Origin: Gymnopus androsaceus JB14
Lineage: Eukaryota; Basidiomycota; Agaricomycetes; Agaricales; Omphalotaceae
NCBI GenBank assembly: GCA_009733575.1
Contig: ML769389.1
Location: 624,449-688,448 of the forward strand
Direction of reading: 5' to 3'
DNA length: 64,000 nucleotides
Part shown: piece after piece, positions 34,130 through 45,239 of the stretch
Layout: each line of letters opens with the position of its first letter
How positions within the stretch are numbered: position 1 is the first letter of the stretch
The notes under the pieces: model-generated
What the model was told of the DNA's origin: nothing
The model's database searches: none
Seen by the model: only the letters and a program-made list of their open reading frames with translations
Position numbers and translations under genes: made by a program

Positions 34130-34515
34130 CCCGATTTACTGATGCCTCTCATTCCTCGTGCCTCTTAATTTGCGCCGCTTCACATTTGGACGAACCCAGA
34201 CCCTCGAGATCAAGACAAACGGGGCTCGTTTCAGGGAGAAGCAGGTTACTAACTCGAAGAAGTGGTTTTCGGTGGCATTGTGGTCGTGGTACTCGATAGG
34301 GGCTCAAGCCTGCGACATGGTTTTGCTCTCCAAGTAAGGTTCTGTTCAGCTGACAAAATCCTTGATACTTTAGGTATACACGATCCGCAAGATTGCTTTG
34401 TTTTGCGCAGCGTTCATGATCTGTAAGTGTCATGCGATGATAGAGACTGCTTGTCAAGAATCTCAAAAGTTGTCTTCGCGATGGTTGCGACTATGACGCT
34501 GACACTGACACAAAC
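34130..34515 (+). pseudogene. HExxH family gene, fragment copy 2
   Basis: Parallels 32222-32640 and 36700-37320: the CCTCATTCCTCGTGCCTCT start, ACCCAGACC...CGAGATCAAGACAAACG, a GAAGAAGTGGTTTTCGGTGG (EEVVFGG) segment, and the GTTGCGACTATGACGCTGA end. The 5' half, including the HExxH region, is absent. Confidence 0.7.
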
Positions 34516-34984
34516 TCGCTCTTCAACTAATCAGCTCTTTAAACTAATTCTTTCTGTTCCAAATCGCTTCACTCATCTATCATCCCAACACTATAGTGCC
34601 ACTGGACAAGCCATCTCAAAGTTGTCACACTTGGAGCTTCCAAAGCCGAGTGTTTTCTGTTTGTGTTCTGTTTGTATTCAGGTTTTGCACTGGTCTTTCT
34701 ATCCTAAGTAGGAATATCAAGCTGCAGGATGAAAAGAGCTGCAGAAGGAACCGACACGCCTACTATTGACAGAAGTACAGGACTCGATGAATACACTACT
34801 GGGAACAACAAAAAACCAGAAGACTACGGATACAATAATGCTGCGTAATCGTTGAGATATCATAAAATTCATGAGTAAGGGGAATGTGACAACGAAACCT
34901 AATCATAAAATGTGAGCTTTGGAATAATGGTCGCGGATATAAGAGATCTGAAAACGCTTACGGGTCGTTGATATCGTTCACGCG

Positions 34985-35461
34985 TCACCGTGGCTCATTC
35001 GGTGTGGCGGCAAACACCAGAGTACTCATTAACACAAGAGTCTCTGCAGCTTTCCGTGTCTCCGTTTCTGCTTTCAACACCGTGCACCTATCCTTGTGCC
35101 TGATCCAATTCGCTGCACCGTAATTGATTTTGTGGTCCAGAGCTCGACTTTGGCGGCATCCACGGCACACAACTTGTTTTTGTCGAACTGAACCGGTAAG
35201 AATGTCGCTGTCATTTTCCAACAGCGCTTTCCTTTGAGCGTCGTTCATTCGATTGGCTTTGGGAGGGTGACTCGAAGTACCACGAGTCCTACTAGTAGTT
35301 GGACTTGGGGCCTTCTTGAGAGACACCGAGGGAAGTTGCCCACAAGAGGAACGAACTTTTCTCGGACTCGGTAACGTGACGGTGTGGGTGCTGGAAGGCA
35401 GGGTGGATCTGGATGCGGGGAGTCGAATGATGAGTTTGGTCATTAGGAGGTGTATCGACAA
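34985..35461 (-). CDS. Putative zinc-finger protein of fungal type
   Basis: An uninterrupted 158-residue frame. The first half is Ser/Pro/Thr-rich and basic. The second half has a Cys/His motif VVCRGCRQSRALDHKINYG followed by NWIRHKDRC, i.e. CxxC...HxxxC with a conserved Trp, about residues 97-131. Such fingers occur in many unnamed Agaricomycete proteins. The first ATG (35461) is used; a second Met six codons on is also possible. No introns needed. Whether it is expressed cannot be judged. Confidence 0.55.
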   Translation of the reverse strand: MSIHLLMTKLIIRLPASRSTLPSSTHTVTLPSPRKVRSSCGQLPSVSLKKAPSPTTSRTRGTSSHPPKANRMNDAQRKALLENDSDILTGSVRQKQVVCRGCRQSRALDHKINYGAANWIRHKDRCTVLKAETETRKAAETLVLMSTLVFAATPNEPR

Positions 35462-36131
35462 TGAAGGTGTAGAAGGGTAGGGAATCGAACAGCACTGCTG
35501 AAAAGGGCGCAGCCTGGAGGGTGTGCCAGTGAATGAACTGCAGAGGTTGGACGAGATTCGGAATAAGGTGCGTTGACTCTGTTGGCGCTGAATGTCAATG
35601 CTCTTTTATAGAATTCCGAAGATACCAGATTGGGAGTACTTGGTTCAAGATATTTCATTGTCCTCTCGGTTACTAGTAGATTAGTCAGTCAAAGCTGGGA
35701 GGCCACAACACCGCGGGATTATCCGATGGCCAGTAAGTACGTATACTGCGTAAGTATGAACTTTCCGCCTTGTGCTTGAGGTTCGCCAGGTAAGTGAGCG
35801 AAATTTTTCATGGTAATCAGAACATACCTACTTGTCGAGCGAGATCAATGACTGTGGTTGGAAAGGAATTAAGCCCACTGAATTCTTTTTGGTTGGTCGG
35901 CAATGCATGCACGTAAGCGACAGTAAAACGAAATCACTGCCCTAAAGCCCTAAAGTCGTCAATCTCAGGCCGTTGCTAAATAATAATAAATTGCTCTTAC
36001 AGCTGTTTTAAAAATTTGGATCTTTTGTACAGATAATGAGAAAATTAAGTATGCGATCAATCTGAGATATCTTCTTCAGGCTCTTGCGCCCCTATTTGTT
36101 GTCTCTTGTTCGTCAATTCTCATCTTCTACG
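35462..36131. other. Intergenic region upstream of the HExxH gene
   Basis: Short frames only. Block copy A, shared with copy B at 50078, begins near 36046 inside this stretch. It likely holds divergent promoter sequence for the flanking genes. Confidence 0.4.
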
Positions 36132-37347
36132 ATGGACGCACTCATCAGTTCAATGACCGACACCTTCAGTCTCATTCTAAACCATGGAGGCACCAAGGAG
36201 CTCATACCTGACGGTGACCAAATTGAGCAACTCCCTTCAAACGAGGCCCAAGCTCTCAAACACGCAATATGTATCTCCTATCGAGCAATTTCCAGCTACA
36301 CTAGAATGCAGGACGGCCTGATAGCAGTCGGATCGGCACAGGGAACGAGTCCCATAGCTGTCGTCCTCAATGACGACCAACGTCGGGCTGAGCTACTCCA
36401 TCACCTGGTAGATAAACCACCTAGATTTATTGCTTCTCAAGCTTTGAAAAAGAGTACGCATGCGCGGCAAAATTACGAGTGTGGAGCGATTCTAGTTCAG
36501 CATAGGGTGCGTTTCTCTGTACTTTTGTTCCTGTCTAACTAACAAGGTATCCAGCACGTCGTTAATCTAGCACGAGTCCTCGAAGAAGATCCCAAATCCG
36601 TAGAATCGACACGACATACTTTCTTTCTTGTCGTTTTGATCATCCACGAGATTGGCCACTATCTCAGAAGTATTCTTTATCCCAATGACTCGTTGCGCAG
36701 GGTATCACCTCCGTCCCTGCGACCCCACGCTTTTCTTTTTTCACCACATCGATCGTGGAAAAACCCAGACCTCCGTGATGAAAACCAGCCGAGGAGATCA
36801 CCGTTCGAAGGAGAAGCGGGTTTCTACCTCGAAGAAATAGTTTTTGGGGGTGTTGTGGGTGCGGTAGTGGATAGGGGCGTAAGTCTGCGAGAGGACGTAT
36901 GTATTTGGTTTCTTTTTGCTCTCGAAGTGATGAGTATCCAACTAATGGACTCCGAATCATAGCAATACAGCATTCGCAAGATTGCTCTGTACACTGCTGG
37001 CATAGGCTCGACACCTGGTGTATTCGAGTTATTTGGTCTATTCGCTGTGAAGGATGAGGTTATCAAGGCGTTTTGTAAGAGTTCTCGTCCTTGTTCAAAG
37101 TACCTCTTTGTTTATGATGTTTTTCTTTTCTTTCTATCATTTTCAGTGGAATCTCCGAGTCAACCTATGGCACTTCCTTTCGATGATCAGGTCCTTGAGA
37201 CGGCGGTGGACTCGGATGATCCTGTGCAAAAGAGGAAGGAGACTTGATTTTCGAATGAAACTCGGCCGCCGTAGAAGAGATGTTGGTCCGTTCGACGAGG
37301 ACGATGAATTGGTTAGCGACTATTACGACGACTCGGGCGATGATTGA
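36132..37347 (+). CDS. HExxH-motif protein, best-preserved family member (copy A)
   Basis: Four exons: 36132-36506, 36555-36896, 36963-37074, 37147-37247, with GT-AG introns of 48, 66 and 72 bp in consistent phase. The protein has HEIGHYL at about residues 156-162 and GEAGFYLEE at about 211-219, so HExxH plus a downstream Glu, the layout of a zinc metallopeptidase active site. This is inference; the family is not one I can name. In copy B the last exon continues with RRLDFRMKLGRR and ends in an acidic tail at 51354. Here one extra A near 37210 shifts the frame to a stop at 37247; without it the tail would end at 37347. It could be an error or a real truncation. Confidence 0.65.
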
Positions 37348-38075
37348 TCATGATGGGCCTTTCACTGTTAAAGAATTAAGTAGCGTCTGACAAGATATTT
37401 CTTTCTGCATCATCGAACTCACAAGTCCTTTTTCTGTTACTACTTGATCATCGACGCATCCGGTCCTGACGGTACCATCTCTTACGTTCATCGTGACTTG
37501 AACCCAGCACTAAAGTACGGGTGTGGGAGCTATTTCCTCCTCCTCTAATTTGAATGCATTTGAACCGTCCAAACCTCCAAGTCCGCCAAGTAGTAAGCTT
37601 CAAGTGCACAAATCAATAAGCTTTATTTAGCTCAACATCTGCGTCCATGTTTAGAGATATAAAGCATCACACAATACAGTATCGTTTTTTTTGAAAGATA
37701 CTTACTGTAAGCTGTATGTCCATGTAGCCTCAATGACAGACCGTAGTCCGAGTGTTTGTGGAGAATACATATCCAGATTTCACGAGACGCGATGCGGCAA
37801 GACGGACTGGAGTCTGGGATCCTGACAGAGACAGACATGTCTCGGAGTCCAATGCTGTTGCACACAGACCTGGCGTATGACGCTTTCATTTCATTTCATC
37901 GAGAATCGAGAAGTTCAAGTAAGTATATCCAATCCACCTTCGACGACGACGACGAAGCGAAACCTCCCCTGCACTGTATCACACCGTCCCCCACCTATAC
38001 TCTTACTTCACTTCACTTGTTCGTCGCCTCCCTTACTCTTACCCACCTCTGCAACAACAGCCGTACACTACTTCC
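37348..38075. other. Spacer between HExxH gene and eIF2D, copy A
   Basis: No confident gene. Identical in layout to 51355-52045. Frames on both strands here are conserved between the copies only because the whole block is duplicated. Confidence 0.5.
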
Positions 38076-39922
38076 TTACTTCTTCCCCCCGCTCAAATCC
38101 TTAACCTCAACCCACTTACTCGGTACCCCCATCTTCCCCACCAGATAACCCAGGACGGCTTTGGCTTGTTTGCCTTGGACGAGGACTTGGCTTTGGCTGC
38201 CCGAGTTGGAGCCGGCGCCGGGGAGGGGAGAAACTGTAGGAAAACGGGGTGAGCGAACGACTCAAGTGACTCGATACTCACCGCTAACACCAACCCCAAC
38301 ACCCTTCCTCAACTCCTCCTTCATATCCTCCGTGTCGATACCGAAGAGTTCGAATCCGCTGATGAGCGTGGATGCTTTGCGGCCTTGACGGATTTTGATG
38401 ACAATTTGGATTGGGGAGATGGTGCCTTTTCTGCGGGAGTGAACATGAACATGAGCATATCATGAGCATGCGGAGCGAAAGAAGAAACACTGTAACGCAC
38501 TTCAGTTTTCCAGCCTCATCCGAGTCGGTATCCCCTGCACCTTTTACCTCATACCATCTCTGCATCTTATCCGACACCCTCTTGAGTAGTTCGTCTCGTT
38601 TGATGAATTCGATTTCGGGCTGCTCTTCCTTCCCGCTGCTCTTCCCTTTATCCTTCCCTTTATCGTTGGCCTTGTCCTTGGACTTTCCCTTTCCCTTCGA
38701 ATTGGAACTAACGCATGAAGCCAATAAAGGATCAGTATCAACATGAACATTGATATACACCTGATCATTCGGGTTAACCAAGCGCTCCGCATGCTTGGTG
38801 ATGTATTCGTTGAGGAGAGAGCGGATTTCGGGGAGGGTGTAGAGAGTTGAGGAGCTGTGAACGAATGACGAAACCGTTTAGGATTGAACAATGAAAACGG
38901 CGCGTGCACTAGCTCACCTCGCACCCATCCCCTCAAAAAGCGCCACACTACTCAAATGCGGTTTCCACAGTTCCCTCACCTCCATCTCCGAACGTGCAGG
39001 ACCCTCCGCTTTCTCCTCCCGTAACGCTTTCCTCGCAGCCTTCGCTTCCACCTCCCCAACCGTAGCATACAAAGCGTGCGCCTGTACATCGGGACGAGTA
39101 GCATTCACCGATGTGATCAGGATGTCGGTTTGCGCGGAGTGCTTTTTCGGAGGGCTCTTGGTGGTGATTAGTGATGATTTCTCTGCGGATTTGAGGAATG
39201 CGGAGAGGGATTTGTGGGAGGATGATTTGAGTGTTATTGTGTAAGGGTCTGGATCAGGAGTGGGAGTAGGAGTAGACGAGTTGCCTGGGGGGGAAACCGA
39301 AACCAACTTTTCTGGAAAGTATGGCCGATTAGGGAGAATGTAGGTGGTGTAGAACGTCGTGGCTGGGATTGGGAATGTCGACGTGGGGAGGGATATGGAG
39401 CTGAGGGTGGTGGAGATGGCTTGGAGGAGAGAGAGCCGGAGAAAGTGGCTAATTTCAGTGGGAGTGTATACGTAGCTGTTTGTCGGAGGGGCGTCGTTAT
39501 CCAATGATTCTGTCGGTTCAGCTGCAGCAGGCTCCTCCCCCTCCTCCTCCGCTCCTGTTGCAACCTTGACACTCATTGGAACCTCCCCCTTTGAACCCAT
39601 ATCCCATAGGTGGTCTTTCCACGCATGCAGAACAAAAACTGCTTTTCCCTTTTCTTCGTCTCATAGTCGATCGCTGGAAACAGCCATTCGACCGACTGCT
39701 AATGGCGGAGAGAGCATCCCGCCCTCCGTAGTATGCTCATATCTGCAGATGGAGACGAATTGACCCTCAGCGAGTGACAAGTCAGAGCAGTGGATTACTG
39801 TCTTGACAAAGTTAGTGAAATAGAGAGAGAAGACTTGAACACGTTACGCTGCTACGCACCTCCTCCTCGCATTAAATCTGCTCCTCTGCTGAGGATCGGG
39901 ATCACAACTCTCGGTGTGGTAA
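38076..39922 (-). pseudogene. TMA64: TMA64/eIF2D copy A, exons 2-5 and end of exon 1
   Basis: Same gene as 52046-54247: winged-helix and SWIB/MDM2 parts (LRLSLLQAISTTLSS; MEVRELWKPHLSS) and the SUI1 domain (IKIRQGRKASTLISGFELFG). Here the gene ends KDLSG-G-K-K at TAA 38076-38078, the usual eIF2D C-terminus, because the G run at about 38085-38090 has six G. Exon 1 is cut at 39922 by the 5.5-kb TIR element and resumes at 45423, so this copy cannot make normal mRNA unless the insert is spliced out. Confidence 0.85.
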
Positions 39923-39937
39923 TGTCGCAAACTTGAT

Positions 39938-40045
39938 TTGGCGCTTATAATCGGCCTGGAATTATGATCCGATTAGAATTGACTCATAATCAGCTTGTAA
40001 TCAGCTTACAATTCGATTATCATGCGTAAACCAGCGCTTAATAAT
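39938..40045. repeat. Left subterminal motif cluster of the TIR element
   Basis: GGCGCTTATAATCGG at about 39938, several AATCAG/CTGATTA-type words, and CAGCGCTTAATAATA near 40032. Probable transposase-binding repeats by analogy with other TIR transposons. Confidence 0.5.
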
Positions 40046-40159
40046 ATAATAGTAGCTTCCATTCACTTTCAGCGCTGGTTCAACGTTCGACTTTGCTGTC
40101 TGTTCAATATATCATCTATCGATATCTATCCATGCGAATCCTGCAACAAACCGCTTGAG

Positions 40160-40863
40160 GCGAGGCGATGCCATAATCGCCGGCAACTCCCTTGCAATCG
40201 ACGGTCATTTTTCGAGTGCGCCGCTGAATGAAGTTGCAAGGAACGTTCTTTCTTTGTCCACGTCCATTCCGTCTGTTCAAATCCTCCCCGACACCGTAAT
40301 TCTCTCTTTCTTTCACCCTCTCGTAATGGATTTGGCTTGACTACGACTCAAACTTTTCGCTGCTCGATTCAATTCAGTTCACGGGGAAAAAATAAGTTTT
40401 TTTTCTTTCTTCATCTGGATTCGAAAGCTCGGAAGAGGTTGGAGGGTCTAGGAAGCTAGAAGATAAGAATGAAGAAGGCAGGAAGGATTGAGACTTGGTT
40501 TACCGTGTTGGACGAACTTTTTCGTTTTGTGGCCATGTCTTCCGGTGAGTCTTTTGTCTCATACACTCCAATTACTCGACTAAACTGTTCATTTAGTAGA
40601 CCTTTTAAACCCGAAACCAACATCAGTATTCCGGATGAACGCGGTAACAGTGCAGCTCAAACTGTTTCCGTAGACCCATGCGTCTTCCCATTTTACATCA
40701 TACTTCCTACGCCCGAAGCTGCTACTTTGCATTTGGGCTATCGTTTACACTGGCCGTGCATTTCATCTCATCTCAATTATCCGTGGCGATATCTGAGATT
40801 GAGATAGTCGAGGACAAGGTCACTCGCATTACACGCCAAGCAAGACTGGATTCATGGTTGTGA
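40160..40863 (+). pseudogene. Unrecognised coding-like pieces in the TIR element
   Basis: About 40165-40340 reads NSLAIDGHFSSAPLNEVARN to a stop. 40469-40807 reads a 112-residue frame that includes a likely intron (GTGAGT donor at about 40544, TTTAG acceptor near 40600). Composition is protein-like but no family is recognised. Probably further captured fragments. Confidence 0.3.
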
Positions 40864-41413
40864 GGCTACTATTACGACTACAACTACCACTCTACGATTA
40901 CGCGTGCCGCACAAGGAGTATGAATATAAAGGTCTGCTGTTTTCGCTTGTCTTAACCTTGATCCTGATGTGATGTGATATGTAGATGGAGGGGAGCTGCG
41001 ACGGTTCGCCGCTTCAGGCTTGAACTTTCACGGCATCCCAACCACTCTCCTGAATCGATTAACAAGGTCCGAGCAATATCTGCACGTTTTTCAAATGTTA
41101 CGACTAACATTTTCTTCTCGTTTTTCCAGGTTAAACTTATCATAGCAATATACAGTCATGGTATATCCTTGGGCTTCTGAAGACTTGTTCATGACCACCC
41201 CACCATCCTAATGAGGCAGAGACATCTGCAGCTGGAGTACGTGGCGGTCGTGGTGGACAAGGATGTGGACATGGTGGACGAGGTGGATGTGGACGGTGCT
41301 CGCGGAGGGGGGTAGAGACATCCGATGGCCAGGAGGAGCCTGCGGTCCCTCCAGCCCGTAACGTGTCGGCGAGGCTGAATTTTTATAGAAAGAGGAATTT
41401 TTATTTAACTTAC

Positions 41414-42057
41414 CCAATTGCATCTCATCATACCAGTAACGCTCGCCGTAATTGTACACAGTTGTCCCAGCGAACCAATTGTAAATAGTCGATCTAATAC
41501 CCTGGCAATGCAAATATGAAGCCTAGATATGAAGGGCCCAATTAGAATCAATTTACTTGAAGAGTGAGGTTTTAACATACCTGAATAGCATCAACCCAAC
41601 GGCTACACTTGTCCTGGATGGCAAGCCAGCAATGGAAGAAAGCAAGCGAAAAACTTCCTGCCGCGCACTCTAGACAAGTCTAAGTTGTCTGAAGACCATC
41701 AGGCGATCGACGCTTAGTGGCAGGAAGAGCTTTTGAGTGAAATGGGATGGTGGGTCGAAGTTGGAGGGTTTATTCTTGTAGATGTGTGGCGCGAAAGCCT
41801 GAACAAGAAAAGCATCAGCGAGGTTTAGAACGTATAGGAGTTAGGGAGAAGCATATGATCCTCGGCGTCCCCAAAGTCGGGGTCGCCTCACGATGTAGGT
41901 AGAATTAAGAAATTTGGGCTTACCGGAGAGCTCTATGGTTCAGATGCCGACGGCGACTCCAACGAGTCTGAAGCCTTGCGCGAGCAATGAGAGATGTTGA
42001 GGTTGATCGAGTTAAGGAGGAGCCATCGACGAGCTGGGTTGAAAGCCCAGCTTCAAT
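41414..42057 (-). pseudogene. Captured spliced gene fragment of unknown identity
   Basis: The minus strand has three exon-like segments with good GT-AG sites: about 42057-41934 (Ser-rich, SRKASDSLESP), 41798-41581, and 41522-41414 (HCQGIRSTIYNWFAGTTVYN, YGERYWYDEMQLG), separated by 135-bp and 58-bp introns. A donor GTAAGT ends the last segment. Stops break exon two. The upstream region (42060-42180) has CACGTG-like and GC-rich promoter features. Family not recognised. Confidence 0.45.
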
Positions 42058-42218
42058 ATAACGCCGGTGTGTTGCTCAGTGTTGTTGAACAAGAGCAAAA
42101 TCAACAAAGCGCGCTTTATACACGCGCGCCACATTTGTCACATGTGCCTGAGCTCACGTGAAATTTTCGCGCTTTCTTCCAACTCTCTCTCGCCTGCTCC
42201 TCTCCCCTTTTAACTAAA

Positions 42219-42680
42219 AGAAATCCTTGGAATCAACGCTAAACTGGGAGGTATTAACCACGTCCCATCTCACCGGGGATGCGTGAGCTTAGGCGGAATG
42301 TTACCATGGTCATCGGGGCTGATATAAGTCACCCTGCTCCGGGCGCAATTGGCCCGTCATATGCATCCATTGCAGCCTCACTCGATGCCGATTGCTGTAA
42401 GCAATTTCCAGCTACCTATTACCTTTGTACTAATGGATGTTCAGCGTGTTACACTGCACAAATTAGGGTACAGACATCTCGCAATGAGATAATCGAGAAG
42501 CTGTCTGAAATGGTGCTCGTGAGTTCAGATACAAAGTGCAGCTATCCCCTTATGCTAAATAACTTTGAGGCTGCAGCGTTCGCTTTCTCACAAAAAAACC
42601 CATTGCTGGAACGGATTGTCATCTTCCAGGATGTCATTTTGGAAGGAGAATTCGAGCGTGTCAGGCTTGAAGAGCTTTAA
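42219..42680 (+). pseudogene. Captured Argonaute PIWI-domain fragment
   Basis: Reads INAKLGGIN near 42231, then (shifted frame) VTMVIGADISHPAPG with the first catalytic Asp of the PIWI RNase H fold, GPSYASIAASLDAD, TAQIRVQTSRNEIIEKL and RIVIFQDVILEGEFERV. These are successive landmarks of the fungal Argonaute PIWI domain. An intron (donor GTAAGC about 42397, acceptor near 42445) is still present. Only the start of PIWI remains; the C-terminal catalytic residues are absent. In the parent gene the protein slices RNA in silencing. Here it is a relic in sense orientation within the TIR element. Confidence 0.85.
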
Positions 42681-42829
42681 TCCCTCAAAGGTAAGTCATG
42701 CATTCTACTATGCGTAACATCAGTTCTAAATATCAGCGATGTTCGTAAATCAGTATGCAAAATTGAAGGTTTCCAAGATACCCCCTTTTTACCCAAATCA
42801 ACTCTCCTCCTTTCACCCAAATCCAACAC

Positions 42830-43395
42830 GCCCTCAGACAATTCCATCGCAGAGAACGTTCCGTAACTCTAGCCCTGAACAAGGCTAGCCGTCTCCGCCA
42901 TCCCCCGCGCCGAATCCTCCAAGCTCGCCTGCGGCACTGTCTTTCTACTACCCCAAACGCTGGAACGTATGCTGATATTATCGCCTCTACTCCTGCTTCT
43001 CATGCCGGTCTTTCTGCTACTACTACGCCCGTGGATGAGAAGATGGTTGATTTGGAGGCTGGAATTGCAGAACTGGGATGGCAACAGCTGCGAATGCGTA
43101 GCCCTTAGCTGTTGCGACGTGCGCTTAGAGCAGGATGCAGTCGACCTACCCCATCTCTTTCGACATAACAATCGCGCTAATCATTATGACTCCAATCAAA
43201 TTAACAAGCAGACGTATATGGGTGCACTTGTGTTGCTCAGCGTTTACACCCCTCCCAGTCCTTATGAGCTTTGCGAGTGCTTTCCATGCTCTTGCTCTAT
43301 GCTGGGATATCTCTTACGTCCTGCTTCTACTCCCTTCTACCGTTACCGTAAGCACAGCGACGCTGGTGAGCGTATTTTCCAGGTATGTAGATTTT
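42830..43395 (+). pseudogene. Captured coding-like region of unknown identity, partly hydrophobic
   Basis: About 42840-43105 reads a basic then Ala/Thr-rich segment (NAGTYADIIASTPASHAG). About 43135-43395 reads FDITIALIIMTPIKLTSRRI and long hydrophobic stretches that could be membrane helices, up to a GTATGT donor at about 43383. A well-formed intron then joins it to the actin fragment. It may be a membrane-protein exon. Not recognised. Confidence 0.35.
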
Positions 43396-43435
43396 TTCAT
43401 GCTGCTTCCGCTGTCCACTCTAACCACTCATTGCA

Positions 43436-43800
43436 GATGACATCCTGACTCTGAGGTATCTTTGCGACCATGGCATCATCACCAGATCATGTTCGAGACC
43501 TTCAACCCGCCTTCTATATCGCCATCCAAGCTGTGCTTTCCCTCTATGCATCCCTCGTATTGTACACAGTGTTGCTCACGCCGTCCCTGTCTACGAGGGT
43601 TTCGCGCTTTCTCATGCCATTCTCCGTTTTGACCTTGCTGGTCATGATCTGACCGACTTTCTGGTCAAGAATGTCACGGAGCGTGGCTACCATTCACCAT
43701 GACCGCCGAGCGTGAAATAGTTCGTAGCATCAAGAAGATGCTTTGCCTCAGACCGCTGCAGCTACGAGCTTCTTGACGGTCAGGTTTTTCCATTGGTAAC
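43436..43800 (+). pseudogene. ACT1: Captured actin fragment
   Basis: In order: ILTLRY...HGIIT (43443-43485), [77 protein letters not shown], and SYELLDGQV near 43770. All are consecutive actin signatures. Segments between HGI(V)T and QIMFE, and between LYAS and VPVYEG, are deleted, and frameshifts occur. The fragment is preceded by a clean intron (about 43383-43435). The parent gene encodes the cytoskeletal ATPase; this piece cannot. Confidence 0.92.
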
Positions 43801-43829
43801 AAACAGTACGTTACTCTGTCTCTCGCAGT

Positions 43830-44643
43830 AACGGCTCATTGACTGCTCTTATGGGCTACAAGGCTGGTATGACCCATGTTGTCCATGATCTTGACCGTCC
43901 CGGTTCCAGCGCGTAACTATTTCTCATCCCAGCTTTTTCGAACCTAACATTTTATTTCCAGAGATGCACAAGCGTGAAGTTGTAGAGGCCGTTACTGTCA
44001 TTGAGACACCACCAATGATGGTAGTCGGTGTTGTTGGCTACGTCAAAACTCCCCGTGGACTCCACACCCTTACCACTGTTTGGGCTCCACATCTTTCAGA
44101 TGAGCTTAAACATACCGTTCGAAGAAGAAAACCTTCACTTGTTACGCCAAGAAGCACGCCGAGGATGGTGGCAAGTCTGCTGCCCGCGAGCTCGAACGTA
44201 TTCGCAAACACTGCACCATTGTCCATGTCCTTGCGCACACTCAAATCCGCAAGACCGGTCTCTTGCAGAAGAAGGCGCACCTTATGGAGATCCTGGTTAA
44301 CAGCGGTTTGATTGTAGACAAGGTTGAGTTTGCTCACGGCCTGTTCGAGAAGCCTGTCAAGGTCAGCTCTGTCTTCGAGCAGGATGAGTGTGTATGGATG
44401 TCAGTGCTGTCACCAACGGTCACGGTTTTGAGGGTGTAACTCACCGTTGGGGTACCAAGAAGCTGCCGAGGAAGATGCACAAGGGTCTCAGAAAGGTAGC
44501 ATGTATCGGTGCATGGCATCCTTCGAAGGTCATGTTCTCAGTAGCCCGTGCTGGTCAAAGTTCGTATCATCGCTTTCACTCCTACTTGCCAATGCTTACC
44601 ATTGAATATAGACGGTTACCACCATTGTACCGAAATCAACAAG
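43830..44643 (+). pseudogene. RPL3: Captured ribosomal protein uL3 (RPL3) fragment
   Basis: Reads [19 protein letters not shown], an intron (about 43911-43961), then [107 protein letters not shown] and [15 protein letters not shown]. After a second intron (about 44560-44612) comes [10 protein letters not shown] up to a GTAGGT donor. This is about two thirds of cytosolic large-subunit protein L3. It has indels (for example in the KRRFYKNW region). Introns show genomic, not cDNA, origin. Confidence 0.93.
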
Positions 44644-44882
44644 TAGGTGTACCATATTGGTTCTTCGAGGAAAAGGGCCCATGCATGAGTTCTTCCATAC
44701 TGTTTTATCCTATGCTTGTATCCCCTATACTATGTCGCTATGTTGCATGCACAAACATTATCATAGCTTTCTTTGTGAGCATGCTTGAACATACAGGTAT
44801 TAACACAGCGGCGAGCTAGAAGTTCTTATATGGAAAGCCTTAATCTATCTGTGTTATGGAACTAGGGTTCCTTGATAAATAT

Positions 44883-44963
44883 GGCAGCGTTACTAAGTGG
44901 TAATTATGCCCAACAGACTCTTAATAATGTACGCGTCACTAGAGGTCAAGCGTTCGAACCGGT
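44883..44963 (+). tRNA. Degenerate tRNA-like sequence, tRNA-Lys(CTT) anticodon loop
   Basis: An A-box-like ACTAAGTGG, an anticodon-loop-like GACTCTTAAT (as in tRNA-Lys CTT) and a B-box-like GCGTTCGAACC occur in order with near-tRNA spacing, but the acceptor ends do not pair. A pseudo-tRNA or SINE head at best, inside the TIR element. Confidence 0.3.
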
Positions 44964-45239
44964 CAGTAAATCATTATAAAATTTTCCAACGCACTACTAA
45001 TTTGCTTACATAATCTACAGGAACTAAGTACAGTTACTAATAACTAATACTAATACTAATAATACTAATAGAACGACAAACTCCAGTAAGCTCCAAAGTA
45101 CCAAAACTAATAAAGCTCAATAGAAAATACGATAGGTAAGTAAAACAAGTACAAGTAACTAATAAACTACGAAGTACAATAAGAATAAGTGAAGTAATCT
45201 AATAGATACAGTACAACTAAAAGTACTAGTACACGCACT

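Noticed and set aside
38284..38781. 165-residue minus-strand frame as an independent gene
   Set aside because: It is eIF2D exon 3 read through intron 3 and out of frame into exon 4.
41215..41335. RGG-rich plus-strand stretch as an Argonaute N-terminus
   Set aside because: RGGRGG-type repeats do occur in Argonaute N-termini, but the stretch is short, about 0.9 kb from the PIWI piece, and simple GGTGG repetition explains it equally well.
43470..43652. 60-residue hydrophobic ORF as a small membrane protein
   Set aside because: It is the actin fragment read one base out of frame.
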